Source: Treponema bryantii (lineage in GTDB: Bacteria; Spirochaetota; Spirochaetia; Treponematales; Treponemataceae). Taken from it: 64,000 nucleotides of DNA. Where the stretch lies: NCBI RefSeq assembly GCF_900113965.1, contig NZ_FORI01000003.1, forward strand, positions 186,001 through 250,000, in the 5' to 3' direction. Below, piece after piece: positions 1 to 7,920 of this stretch (position 1 is its first letter; each line of letters opens with the position of its first letter). Under the pieces are notes generated by a model that worked only from the letters and a program-made list of their open reading frames with translations, was not told the DNA's origin and made no database searches. The position numbers and the translations under genes are program-made.

Positions 1-934
1 GCTTTGTGGTAATTACCGACTTCGCCAACTGCACTCGAAGCTCATGAGTATCATAGTGGCGCAGATATTTTTTCACCTGACGGAGCACGGCATCAATCGA
101 CTGATATCGAGACTTAGCCTTTGGCCGAATCATCTTATGAATCAGCCGGCAAACGTCTTTCGGTACATTCTTATCGATTTTGCGAGGACTTATATAACGG
201 CCCTTCTTTATTGTATTCAGAGTTTCAATTGAAAGAGTTCCCGGGTATGGTTTTGTTCCGGTTACCATTTCGTAAAGCATAATGCCAAGCGCATAGATGT
301 CGGCACGGTGATCAACGCGCGCGCTGTCTTCAAACTGCTCGGGCGGCATATAAGCCGGAGTTCCAAGCGCAACGCCGGTCTGTGTATGTTCACTGCTTCC
401 ATCAAACGTGCCGTCCCCCGTGCCGCCCGAGCCCGCTGCGGCTCCGGCTCCATTTGTCGCATGGTCACTTGCGATTCCAAAATCTGCTAGCTTTATTTCG
501 CCCCGCTTCGAAAGCAAAATGTTTCCCGGCTTAATATCGCGGTGAACAATTCCTTTTGAATGCGCATACTTTAAGGCATAACAGGCATCCTGCATAACAA
601 GCATTGCAATCGGGCACGGAAGTGAAGTCTGTTTTTTGATAAGAGCATCGAGGGCAGTTCCATCAACCAGTTCTTCCACCATATAGCGGAAGCCGCCTTC
701 AGTAAAATAATCAAAGAGATGTACGATGTAAGGACTCTGTAAATCAAGCAGCAACTGGGCTTCTTTTTTAAAACGGCCGGCATCCCCGGCATGTCCACGT
801 GCAGTCATTTTTTTGATTACGACATAGCGCTTCAAAGACGGATGAATTGCCTTATAAACAAGGCCCATTCCCCCCTTCGCTATTATTCCGAGAACCTTGT
901 ATTTTCCAATCATCGGTGGGAATTCGTTACTCAT
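1..934 (-). CDS. Ser/Thr protein kinase (PknB-like), C-terminus beyond window
   Basis: Eukaryote-type Ser/Thr kinase expected to phosphorylate cytoplasmic proteins. The frame is open from ATG 934 to base 1, giving 311 visible codons; the C-terminus lies outside the window. Seen in order: glycine loop AKGGMGLVYKA, VVIKK with the beta-3 lysine, HRDIKPGN catalytic loop (plus-strand positions about 525-545), ADFGIA, GTPAYMPPEQ and the D-I-Y-A-L-G helix. Between DFG and GTPAY is an unusually long Gly/Ala/Ser/Thr-rich stretch. The start overlaps the stop of the upstream phosphoesterase gene by 8 bp (ATGAGTAA), with AGAGG ahead of it, so coupled translation is likely. Neighbouring FHA and phosphatase genes suggest one signalling unit. 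Substrate unknown; no membrane segment is visible in the part present. Confidence 0.93.
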   Translation of the reverse strand, partial: MSNEFPPMIGKYKVLGIIAKGGMGLVYKAIHPSLKRYVVIKKMTARGHAGDAGRFKKEAQLLLDLQSPYIVHLFDYFTEGGFRYMVEELVDGTALDALIKKQTSLPCPIAMLVMQDACYALKYAHSKGIVHRDIKPGNILLSKRGEIKLADFGIASDHATNGAGAAAGSGGTGDGTFDGSSEHTQTGVALGTPAYMPPEQFEDSARVDHRADIYALGIMLYEMVTGTKPYPGTLSIETLNTIKKGRYISPRKIDKNVPKDVCRLIHKMIRPKAKSRYQSIDAVLRQVKKYLRHYDTHELRVQLAKSVITTK

Positions 935-1949
935 TTTTAACTACCTCTTTGATATCCGTATCCGGATTAAATTTTCTATCTGGCTGAACAAATGCAATAT
1001 TCTGTTTTCCAGGATTATGAATCTGAATATATCTTCCGTTCTGCAAAAGCTTATAGTTTCCTGTAACAGGTCTGTGTCCGCCAAGATAAACGTAATCATC
1101 CATTGCAGACTCTTTCTCTCCTGCCGCATCACAAAGATTCTTTACAATCTTTGCAGCACTTCCGGGATTCGCAACACCATTATCTGTCCAGGTCAAACCT
1201 TCTACAATACCCTCTTTGATTCGGGCATCTTTTATTTCTTCCATTGTCCAATCTGTAAAAGGTTCTGCATGTGAAACTACACATTTTTTTCCAAAGTAAA
1301 CAAGCGGAAGACTCTTCTCCACACAATTTATAAGATAAAGAATATCATCGCCATAATAATCCTGAACAAATACCATTCCCATTTCACCTTCATCGGCAAA
1401 CTTACGGAAGGCATAATCTCCATTACCTGTTGCGTTCAGAATATTTTCATGATTTCCCTTAAGAATATGCACGTAAGACGGAAAAGTTGTTTTGAGTTTT
1501 AAGAGCCCGGCTAGAAGACACAAACCTTCCTGCATTTCTGCAGAAAGTGCAGGTCCTGTATAAATGCCCGCATTAAACTCAGCTGCCGCCGCTGCCCAAC
1601 GCTCTCTGGTATTACGCTCGGTGTGAAGAATATCTCCCACGCTCAAAAGCCGAACCTTTCCCGCGCCAAGCGCTTCATAAACTGTCATATCATCAAAAAT
1701 CTGATATTCAAGAATATTCATCAGAAAATATGGGCGCGCATGTAAATCTGGAATTACAATAAGAGGAAGTTCATCCTTGTGAAAATCTATAAGACTTCCA
1801 AGGCTTCCATCTGATGCTGCTGGTCTGTAATCCGTTTTTTCTGAATCAAGGCATTCTGAGGCGCTGTTCAATAATTGAAAAAAATTATCATAAAACGGCA
1901 GAGTATTTGAGGTAAGTATATCTTTAATTGTCTGAAACTCTGAGTCCAA
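927..1949 (-). CDS. Calcineurin-like metallophosphoesterase (PPP-type motifs)
   Basis: 340 residues. Dinuclear-metal phosphoesterase motifs are in the right order: D68-L-H70, G105-D106, G165-N-H-E168, H227 (SHAEP) and H292 (GGHRP). Such proteins remove phosphate from proteins, nucleotides or other esters; lying between an FHA gene and a Ser/Thr kinase gene, a protein phosphatase opposing the kinase is a reasonable inference. No signal peptide or membrane segment is visible, so cytoplasmic. The start appears to be TTG at 1949, preceded by CAGGA 7 bp upstream; the only nearby ATG is out of frame and closes at once. Its stop overlaps the kinase start. Diadenosine-polyphosphate hydrolase activity is an alternative. 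Confidence 0.85.
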   Translation of the reverse strand: MDSEFQTIKDILTSNTLPFYDNFFQLLNSASECLDSEKTDYRPAASDGSLGSLIDFHKDELPLIVIPDLHARPYFLMNILEYQIFDDMTVYEALGAGKVRLLSVGDILHTERNTRERWAAAAAEFNAGIYTGPALSAEMQEGLCLLAGLLKLKTTFPSYVHILKGNHENILNATGNGDYAFRKFADEGEMGMVFVQDYYGDDILYLINCVEKSLPLVYFGKKCVVSHAEPFTDWTMEEIKDARIKEGIVEGLTWTDNGVANPGSAAKIVKNLCDAAGEKESAMDDYVYLGGHRPVTGNYKLLQNGRYIQIHNPGKQNIAFVQPDRKFNPDTDIKEVVKNE

Positions 1950-1973
1950 AATTAATCCTGCATCTTTATGGAT

Positions 1974-2318
1974 TTATGAAATTACAAGATTCATATTTCC
2001 AATTGAGATTTTATCACCCGGATTCAGTTTAACATATTTTTCATTTGGGATTCGCACTCCATTAATAAATGTGCCGTTGGTACTTCCAACATCCTTAATA
2101 AAATATGCATCTTTGATTTTCTGAATCATTGCATGATGACGGCTTGCAAGTTTATTGTCTACCACAACATCATTATCTGTGTCGCGGCCGATTGTAATTT
2201 TGGCTACAAGCTCAACCTTCTTATGATTAAACATAAGATATGAAGCTGGTTTTCCTTCACCAAGAGAATCAAGATGGCGTCCTACCGGACTGTTAGTTAC
2301 AATTGTTGTATCACTCAT
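1974..2318 (-). CDS. Small FHA-domain protein (GarA-like architecture)
   Basis: 114 residues, essentially one forkhead-associated domain that binds phosphothreonine peptides. Conserved positions are visible: G44-R45, S59-R-H61, and S79-T-N-G-T83. The N-terminal tail (MSDTTIVTNSP) is rich in Thr/Ser ahead of the domain, as in actinobacterial GarA/OdhI, where a kinase phosphorylates the tail and the FHA domain then folds back on it; that role here is inference. It lies between a DUF2974 gene (2 bp away) and the phosphoesterase gene. There is no SD before ATG 2318. A TATAAT hexamer sits 6 bp upstream, so the mRNA may be leaderless. Confidence 0.88.
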   Translation of the reverse strand: MSDTTIVTNSPVGRHLDSLGEGKPASYLMFNHKKVELVAKITIGRDTDNDVVVDNKLASRHHAMIQKIKDAYFIKDVGSTNGTFINGVRIPNEKYVKLNPGDKISIGNMNLVIS

Positions 2319-2320
2319 AG

Positions 2321-3472
2321 TTAAATTATAGAGCCACCGCCCGTTATTCGCAAATTATTTTTAAGCAGAACAAGAGGTTTAAAGATTGGAATATCATCTG
2401 CAATTACGTCCTTGAACATACTTAAGATTTTCTTCATATCATTTCTTTTGGTTCTGTCCAGTTCTGCATAATAAGCAAGCATTTTAGCGGTTGCCTTAAG
2501 CGCTTCCTTTTCTATTTCGTTATTTGTTTTACAGCCCGAAGCTTCCAGAATTCCAAACATTGTCTGTACAAATTCTTTTTTCTGAGAAACCTTGAGCTTA
2601 TCAATCCATTCATTAAAAGCACTGTAGAATAAGCGGCTTTCATCTGTAAACTCTGCTTCATTAACGAAGTTTGAGCCCATTATCTGCCAGCTCATTGCAT
2701 CGTGCTGCCAGAAAGCAAAACCTTCACTCTTTACAATTTCAAAATTCTTTGGATGATGGAAAATCATACCAACAACCGAAAATCCCGGATAGAAAGAATA
2801 GATTCTCTCTTCCACTGCCTTGTATTCCTCTGTATCAAAGAAATCTGCAGCAAAACCTGGTCCATCAAAGTTATAAACATTGTCTATACGTTTCTGAGCT
2901 TTTTCACCACAGTTTACAGCTGTATTTATAACAAGGTTTCCGCCTTTAGAATGTCCTGTAAGAATAAAATTACCCGAAAGCGCCTTTTCTGCTTCTGAAA
3001 AATACTCAAGGGCATCTTTCTGCGCCGGAATCTGAGGAATCCAGGCAATATTAAAATCTTCCTTCCAGCCAACTATAGTATCATCTGTACCGCGCAATGC
3101 AATTACGTTCTTTCCATCTATAATAAAGGTAACTGCAGCAAACTGTTCTACATTTTCTTCATTATAAATGCTTCTAAAGCCGCATAATTCAACATTACGG
3201 TATCTTTCAGATTCTGCTGTCTTAAACATGAGTTCTGCAGTTCTTTTATTGATAAGAAAGCCTATATTGATTCTTTCCTCATAATCTGTTGTAGCTGCAA
3301 AATCTTTGGCAACCTGAGCAAAGGTTTTTCTTTCTGTAAAAGTAGAAGGAACTACCCCATCAAAGATTGAATAACTAAGATGTGCAAGGAGCAAAGCATC
3401 TATCTTATTGAAAGCAACCTTATCAAAAGATATATCACCGCGCCAATTTAAATAATCAAAAAAATCTGCCAT
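2321..3472 (-). CDS. DUF2974 (Mbeg1-like) alpha/beta-hydrolase protein
   Basis: 383 residues matching the DUF2974/Mbeg1-like family by its N-terminus (DYLNWRGDISFD) and by the lipase-type nucleophile elbow GHSKGG with Ser175, preceded by ALRGTDD. The family is widespread in gut bacteria and its substrate is not established; the fold predicts an ester or thioester hydrolase. No signal peptide. A GTG two codons upstream (3478) is possible, but ATG 3472 has AGAGG at proper spacing and is preferred. It is the first gene of the minus-strand cluster with FHA, phosphoesterase and kinase genes, and is divergent from uraA. Its last codons contain the -10 hexamer of the next gene. Confidence 0.78.
   Translation of the reverse strand: MADFFDYLNWRGDISFDKVAFNKIDALLLAHLSYSIFDGVVPSTFTERKTFAQVAKDFAATTDYEERINIGFLINKRTAELMFKTAESERYRNVELCGFRSIYNEENVEQFAAVTFIIDGKNVIALRGTDDTIVGWKEDFNIAWIPQIPAQKDALEYFSEAEKALSGNFILTGHSKGGNLVINTAVNCGEKAQKRIDNVYNFDGPGFAADFFDTEEYKAVEERIYSFYPGFSVVGMIFHHPKNFEIVKSEGFAFWQHDAMSWQIMGSNFVNEAEFTDESRLFYSAFNEWIDKLKVSQKKEFVQTMFGILEASGCKTNNEIEKEALKATAKMLAYYAELDRTKRNDMKKILSMFKDVIADDIPIFKPLVLLKNNLRITGGGSII
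2325..2353 (-). promoter_or_regulatory. Predicted promoter of the FHA gene, inside the DUF2974 3' end
   Basis: Minus-strand TTGCGA (2353-2348), 17 bp spacer, TATAAT (2330-2325), then 6 bp to ATG 2318. The -10 overlaps the last codons of the preceding gene. No SD lies in the 6 bp gap, so transcription would begin at or next to the start codon. Confidence 0.55.
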
Positions 3473-3486
3473 ATGCACCTCTTTTT

Positions 3487-3511
3487 CAATTATAATGGAT
3501 TTTTATAATTG
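3487..3511. promoter_or_regulatory. Operator-like inverted repeat between divergent genes
   Basis: Perfect 9-bp arms CAATTATAA (3487-3495) and TTATAATTG (3503-3511) with a 7-bp centre. The site lies between the DUF2974 gene (minus) and uraA (plus), and its right arm touches the uraA -35. It also contains a TATAAT for the minus strand (3494-3489). It could be a binding site for a dimeric regulator of either gene. Confidence 0.4.
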
Positions 3512-3537
3512 AATTCCATAATTTATAAGATTATAAT
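3509..3537 (+). promoter_or_regulatory. Predicted sigma-70-type promoter of uraA
   Basis: TTGAAT (3509-3514), 17 bp spacer, TATAAT (3532-3537). The leader to ATG 3572 is only about 28 nt and contains AAAGGAG, which leaves no room for a PyrR-type attenuator or a riboswitch. Confidence 0.55.
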
Positions 3538-3571
3538 GAAAAAAATATAAATAAAAAGGAGTCAATCAAAA

Positions 3572-4921
3572 ATGGATTTGATTTACGGAATCAAAGACAA
3601 ACCAAGATTTGGTAAAATTGTACTGTTCGCCTTACAGCAGCTTCTTGCTATTATGGCGGCTACAATCGCAGTTCCTGCAGTTGTTGGTCATAATCTTTCT
3701 GCATCTGCCGCTTTGTTCGGTGCCGGAATTGGAACTATCGTTTATCTGCTTTTTACAAAAAGCTCAAGCCCTGTATTCTTAGGAAGTTCATTTGCTTTTC
3801 TTCCATCTATGTTCAGTGCTTTTGCAGGTGCTGCAACTCTCGGATTAACAGAACAGGCTGGTTACTGGGGTCTCATCATTGGTGCCCTCATGGCAGGTCT
3901 TGTTTATGTAATCTTAGCTATCGTAGTTAAGTTCTGCGGTGTAGAATGGATTAACAAGCTTATGCCTCCTGTAATCATAGGACCTACAGTTGCAATTATC
4001 GGATTAAGCTTGTCTGGTAACGCTGTTGGTGATCTTGTAAAATCAAGTACTGCAAACGGAAGCACTTATGTAGCACTTATCTGTGGTCTTTTCACACTTG
4101 CTGTTACAATGCTTTATTCAACATACGGTAAAAAAGTTGGAAGACTGATTCCTTTTATTCTTGGTATTCTTGGCGGATACCTTCTCGCAACTTTGTTTGC
4201 AATCATCGGAAATATCAGCGGAAATGAAAGTCTTGTTGTAATTAATTACGGAGCATTCAAGGCTCTTGATTTTAAATCTTTCTCTGGCTACCTTTCTCTT
4301 CCTGGATTTACCTTCCTTAAAGGTGGTTCAGAAGGACTTAAAGCTGTTTCTGGAAAATATCTTATTACTCTTTTTACTGCTTATGTTCCAGTAGCATTTG
4401 TAGTATTTGCTGAGCACCTTGCAGACCACAAAAATCTTTCATCTATCATTGGACAGGATCTTCTGAAAGAGCCTGGTCTTACACGCACTCTTCTTGGAGA
4501 CGGTGTAGGTTCTATTGCAGGTGCTTTCTTTGGCGGATGTCCAAATACAACTTACGGTGAATCTATTGCCTGTGTTGCTATTACACGCAATGCTTCAACA
4601 ATCTCTATCTGGGGATGTGCATTTGTATGTATCATCTTCTCTATGATTTCTCCACTCGTAGCCTTCCTTGAAACAATTCCTTCTTGTGTAATGGGTGGTG
4701 TTTGTGTAGCACTTTACGGCTTTATTGCTGTATCAGGATTTAAGATTTTCCAGACTGTTGATCTCAACAAGAACAGAAACCTTTTTGTTGCATCTGTAAT
4801 CTTCATTACTGGTGTAGGCGGAATGGTAGTAAGCTTCGGCGCTGTTGAAATCAGAACTGTAGCTTGTGCGCTTATTCTTGGTATTCTTACTAACGTGATG
4901 CTTTCTCGCGAAGATGCTTAA
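3572..4921 (+). CDS. uraA: Uracil/xanthine permease (NCS2 family, UraA-like)
   Basis: 449-residue polytopic inner-membrane protein of the nucleobase:cation symporter-2 family; UraA members import uracil with protons. Hydrophobic segments cover nearly the whole length. Diagnostic stretches include AATIAVPAVVGHNLS near the N-terminus, the acidic FAEHLADHKNLS segment, and GGCPNTTYGESIA in the substrate-binding hairpin, where the Glu is characteristic. Length fits the family (about 430-450). The start has AAAAAGGAG 11 bp upstream. It is a lone gene with its own promoter and ends in a long palindrome shared with the convergent ankyrin gene. Xanthine or uric-acid specificity cannot be fully excluded, but the N-T-T-Y-G-E-S motif favours uracil. 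Confidence 0.88.
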   Translation: MDLIYGIKDKPRFGKIVLFALQQLLAIMAATIAVPAVVGHNLSASAALFGAGIGTIVYLLFTKSSSPVFLGSSFAFLPSMFSAFAGAATLGLTEQAGYWGLIIGALMAGLVYVILAIVVKFCGVEWINKLMPPVIIGPTVAIIGLSLSGNAVGDLVKSSTANGSTYVALICGLFTLAVTMLYSTYGKKVGRLIPFILGILGGYLLATLFAIIGNISGNESLVVINYGAFKALDFKSFSGYLSLPGFTFLKGGSEGLKAVSGKYLITLFTAYVPVAFVVFAEHLADHKNLSSIIGQDLLKEPGLTRTLLGDGVGSIAGAFFGGCPNTTYGESIACVAITRNASTISIWGCAFVCIIFSMISPLVAFLETIPSCVMGGVCVALYGFIAVSGFKIFQTVDLNKNRNLFVASVIFITGVGGMVVSFGAVEIRTVACALILGILTNVMLSREDA

Positions 4922-4951
4922 TTAACTTTAATCACTATTGCTCCAAAAAGC

Positions 4952-5039
4952 AAAAAGGGTACAGATACACGATGAGCTTATGACTGACAAGCGGTCAAGC
5001 CGCTTGCAGTATAACTCAGAGTGTATCTGCACCCTTTTT
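4952..5039. terminator. Very long palindrome, probable bidirectional terminator
   Basis: Outer arms 4952-4970 and 5021-5039 pair over 19 bp with one mismatch. Inside, GAG/CTC, TTAT/ATAA, ACTG/CAGT and CAAGCGG/CCGCTTG (4988-4994 with 5000-5006) continue the stem to a 5-nt loop at 4995-4999. The outer arm ends in A5 on one side and T6 on the other, so either strand gives a hairpin followed by U residues. It sits between the convergent uraA and ankyrin genes. Confidence 0.7.
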
Positions 5040-5085
5040 TCTTTTCTGCGCAATACTTATGCATACATTATTTTAGTATTCTTCG

Positions 5086-7863
5086 TTATTTCAACAATGC
5101 AGCTATTTCTGGTCTTCTCCAGCGCACAGCAATAGTATACGCTGTATCGCCACTAACATTCTTTACGCTCTTATCAATTCCATAAGAAATCAATGTCTTT
5201 ACCATTTCTACAGAACTTGTCTTTGCTGCATAGTGAAGAATTGTATTGCCCTGAACATCTGTCATTTTTCCGGCATATTTTACGATATTCGAAATCATCT
5301 TTTTGTTTCCCTTATCAAGAGCAATTGAGATTCCGTTTTTGCCCTTCTTATCAATCTGCTGAAATGGATTAGCACCGTTTTCAAGAAGAACAAGGGCTGT
5401 CTTTACATCATCAGCTTCAATAGCATAGTTGAGTGCTGTATAACCATCTGCATTTCTTGTATCTACAGGGTAGCCTTCATCAATCAAAACCTGAAGAAGT
5501 TCATCAGAAGCCTTGGCTTTTACAACAATGTGAACAGGAGTATTACCATCACTGTCTGTAATTGTGTAGTTATTTCCAAGAACTTCACGGATTACATTAA
5601 TGTCTTTCTTTACAACAATTGAGAATGGTGTGTTGCCCTGCTTGTCGCGAGACAAAGGATTTCCACCGGCATTTCTGATTAATCTGATAATATCTACATC
5701 AGCCATGTAAGCAGCCTCATGATAAGCATTGCGGCCGTTTACTTCCTGAACATTTGGATTAGCACCATACTTCAAAAGAAGCTGTACACTGTCTTTACTG
5801 CAGCCACGGATAGCATCCATAAGAACTGTTACGCCGTTTGAATCGCAGGTATTTGGATCAGCACCAGCAGCAAGAAGCTGTTTTGCAATTTCAAACTTTC
5901 CAGCTACAACAGCCTCGGCCAGTGGAGACTTTCCAGAGGTATTCTGAGCGTTTACATTAATTCCAAGAGAAAGAAGTTTACTGATAGAAGCAGGTGCATC
6001 CCAGCGAACAGCGGTATGCATTGCTGTACTTCCAAGATTATCACGAACCTGAATATCTGCTCCAGAATCAACTACTGTCTGAATAATATCAGGATTATTT
6101 GTCTTTACAGCATTGAACAAAGGTGTTTCACCGTTTGCATTTTTAGCACCAATATCTGCACCCTTCATAACAAGATTTGCAATTGCATCCTTATACTGCC
6201 ATTCTGCTGCATAATGAAGAACTGTATTTCCTGTTCCATCTTTAGACTTGATTGTTCTTGAAGTAATAAGCCAGTCCTGAACTGTTCCGCCATACTTAAG
6301 TGCAAGTCTCAATGGAGAATTATTGTTTGTATTTGTAGAGAAGATATCTGCATTCTTAGCAAGAAGAAGCTCCCCTACCTTCTGTCTGTTTTTGAGGATT
6401 GCAAGGAAGAGTGCTGAGTTTCCGTCCTTGTTTCTTGTATTTACATCCTTCATAAGGCTGATAAGATACTGAATCTTTGCCAGAGGAGCGTCACACAAAA
6501 GTGCGAGATGAAGAGGTGTATTACCATTTGAATCTGTAAGTCCGGCATTTGATTCATTTACAACTGCTTCAAGCATTTCTGAGGTTCCAGCAAGTGCAAT
6601 AGAAAGTGGAGACTCACCATTTGTATCCTGAGTATGAATGTCTGCCCCTGCACCAGTAAGAAGTTTTACTGTCTCAAGGTCATTTTTCTGAACTGCAATT
6701 GAAAGTGGTGTTACACCTTCCTTGTTGCGTGCGTTTACATCTGCACCGCCATTAATAAGCACCGCAAAAGTAGAAGGTCCAACATTGAGCATTGATGCAG
6801 TATGAAGTACTGTATCACCAAACATATCTTTCTGGCTCAAGTCTGCACGGTAAGTAATAAGAAGTTTATAAATCTCTGCTGTCTTTTCCTTTGGAAGAAT
6901 CAGCATTACCGGAGTTTTTCCAAGATTGTCGCGGGCATTTACATTAGCACCAGAGTTCAAAAGAGCTTTTGCAATTTCTACATTACCATAGCGAACAGCT
7001 TCGTGCAGAGGAGTTGCTCCTGAACTGTCCTGAACGGTTGTATCTGCATTGTTTTCAAGAAGATATTTTGCAATTGCGTTATGTCCGTAAATTGCAGCAA
7101 GATGAAGAGGTGTCTGACCATCATCAAAGCGAGAGTTTACATTACGTGCAAGCATTGCTTCCTGGAAATAAGCAAACTCTGTCTCTACTTCATCTGCACC
7201 GCCCATTATAAGTTCAGCTGCAATTTCTACAGAATCTTCATCATCAAGATTTTCAAATGCAACATCAAGAGGAGTTTTTCCATTATCATCTACAACAGAA
7301 ATTGGAATCCCCTGTGTAATACATTTTCTGATTCCCTTAAGATTCTTTGTTTTTACAAAATAATGAACAATAGTCTGACCTTCAATATCACGAAGTTCTC
7401 CAGCCTTTGTTGTAATAAAGATATCGTAATACTGATCATTTGCAGCAAGTCCGCAATCAAGAGCTGTGAGCCCTGAACTGTCGCGTGAGAAAAGTGTTGT
7501 GCTTACTGCAGAAAGAGCTTTTGCAGCGCTGAAGGAATTATTTTTGATGGCAACGTGGAGAGGTGTATCACCTTCATAATTCTTTAATTCAGGATCTGCG
7601 CCCTTAAAAATAAAATATGTTACAAGCTCTGCATCATCTACTTTGGCAGCGATGTGAAGTACTGTATTTCCATCCTCATCAACTGCATTGATATCTGTAG
7701 GCATTACAAATTCCTGCATTGCCTCTGCTTTTTTATTCTGCATGATGAGCTGTTGAGGTGTCTGTTTTGAAGCTACCGGCTTAGAAGCACAACCGGAAAA
7801 TAAAAGGAGTCCGGTCAGTCCGGCAAAAGCAAGATTCTCGAAGAGTGATTTTTTTCTATCCAT
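5086..7863 (-). CDS. Ankyrin-repeat lipoprotein, about 925 residues
   Basis: 925 residues from ATG 7863, which has AGAGGGG in front; the longer frame to 7884 lacks support. The N-terminus is a lipoprotein signal (charged MDRKKS, hydrophobic stretch, lipobox LFSG-C25), so it should be membrane anchored. The rest is almost entirely ankyrin repeats of about 33 residues, recognisable by recurring G-x-T-P/L-H-x-A-A and G-A-D/N-x-x motifs, more than twenty in tandem. Ankyrin arrays bind other proteins; the partner is unknown. It lies downstream of the trpR-like gene with a 57-bp gap. An 11-bp inverted repeat places its SD and start codon in a potential RNA hairpin. Confidence 0.9.
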   Translation of the reverse strand: MDRKKSLFENLAFAGLTGLLLFSGCASKPVASKQTPQQLIMQNKKAEAMQEFVMPTDINAVDEDGNTVLHIAAKVDDAELVTYFIFKGADPELKNYEGDTPLHVAIKNNSFSAAKALSAVSTTLFSRDSSGLTALDCGLAANDQYYDIFITTKAGELRDIEGQTIVHYFVKTKNLKGIRKCITQGIPISVVDDNGKTPLDVAFENLDDEDSVEIAAELIMGGADEVETEFAYFQEAMLARNVNSRFDDGQTPLHLAAIYGHNAIAKYLLENNADTTVQDSSGATPLHEAVRYGNVEIAKALLNSGANVNARDNLGKTPVMLILPKEKTAEIYKLLITYRADLSQKDMFGDTVLHTASMLNVGPSTFAVLINGGADVNARNKEGVTPLSIAVQKNDLETVKLLTGAGADIHTQDTNGESPLSIALAGTSEMLEAVVNESNAGLTDSNGNTPLHLALLCDAPLAKIQYLISLMKDVNTRNKDGNSALFLAILKNRQKVGELLLAKNADIFSTNTNNNSPLRLALKYGGTVQDWLITSRTIKSKDGTGNTVLHYAAEWQYKDAIANLVMKGADIGAKNANGETPLFNAVKTNNPDIIQTVVDSGADIQVRDNLGSTAMHTAVRWDAPASISKLLSLGINVNAQNTSGKSPLAEAVVAGKFEIAKQLLAAGADPNTCDSNGVTVLMDAIRGCSKDSVQLLLKYGANPNVQEVNGRNAYHEAAYMADVDIIRLIRNAGGNPLSRDKQGNTPFSIVVKKDINVIREVLGNNYTITDSDGNTPVHIVVKAKASDELLQVLIDEGYPVDTRNADGYTALNYAIEADDVKTALVLLENGANPFQQIDKKGKNGISIALDKGNKKMISNIVKYAGKMTDVQGNTILHYAAKTSSVEMVKTLISYGIDKSVKNVSGDTAYTIAVRWRRPEIAALLK

Positions 7864-7911
7864 ATTTCCCCTCTGAATATACATATCTATTGTCTTTATC
7901 GGGGAAATATG
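7861..7911 (-). promoter_or_regulatory. Hairpin masking SD and start codon of the ankyrin gene
   Basis: Perfect 11-bp inverted repeat, CATATTTCCCC (7861-7871) and GGGGAAATATG (7901-7911), 29 nt apart. In the minus-strand mRNA the 3' arm contains the GGGG of the SD and the AUG itself, so folding would block ribosome access. Translational control is inferred. Confidence 0.5.
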
Positions 7912-7920
7912 GGTTTCAAT

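Noticed and set aside
2671-2998. Plus-strand open frames opposite the DUF2974 gene
   Set aside because: They are antisense to a gene with clear family motifs, lack SD sites and show no recognisable domain.
3538-3571. Attenuator or riboswitch ahead of uraA
   Set aside because: The predicted leader is about 30 nt, with no hairpin or aptamer-like structure.
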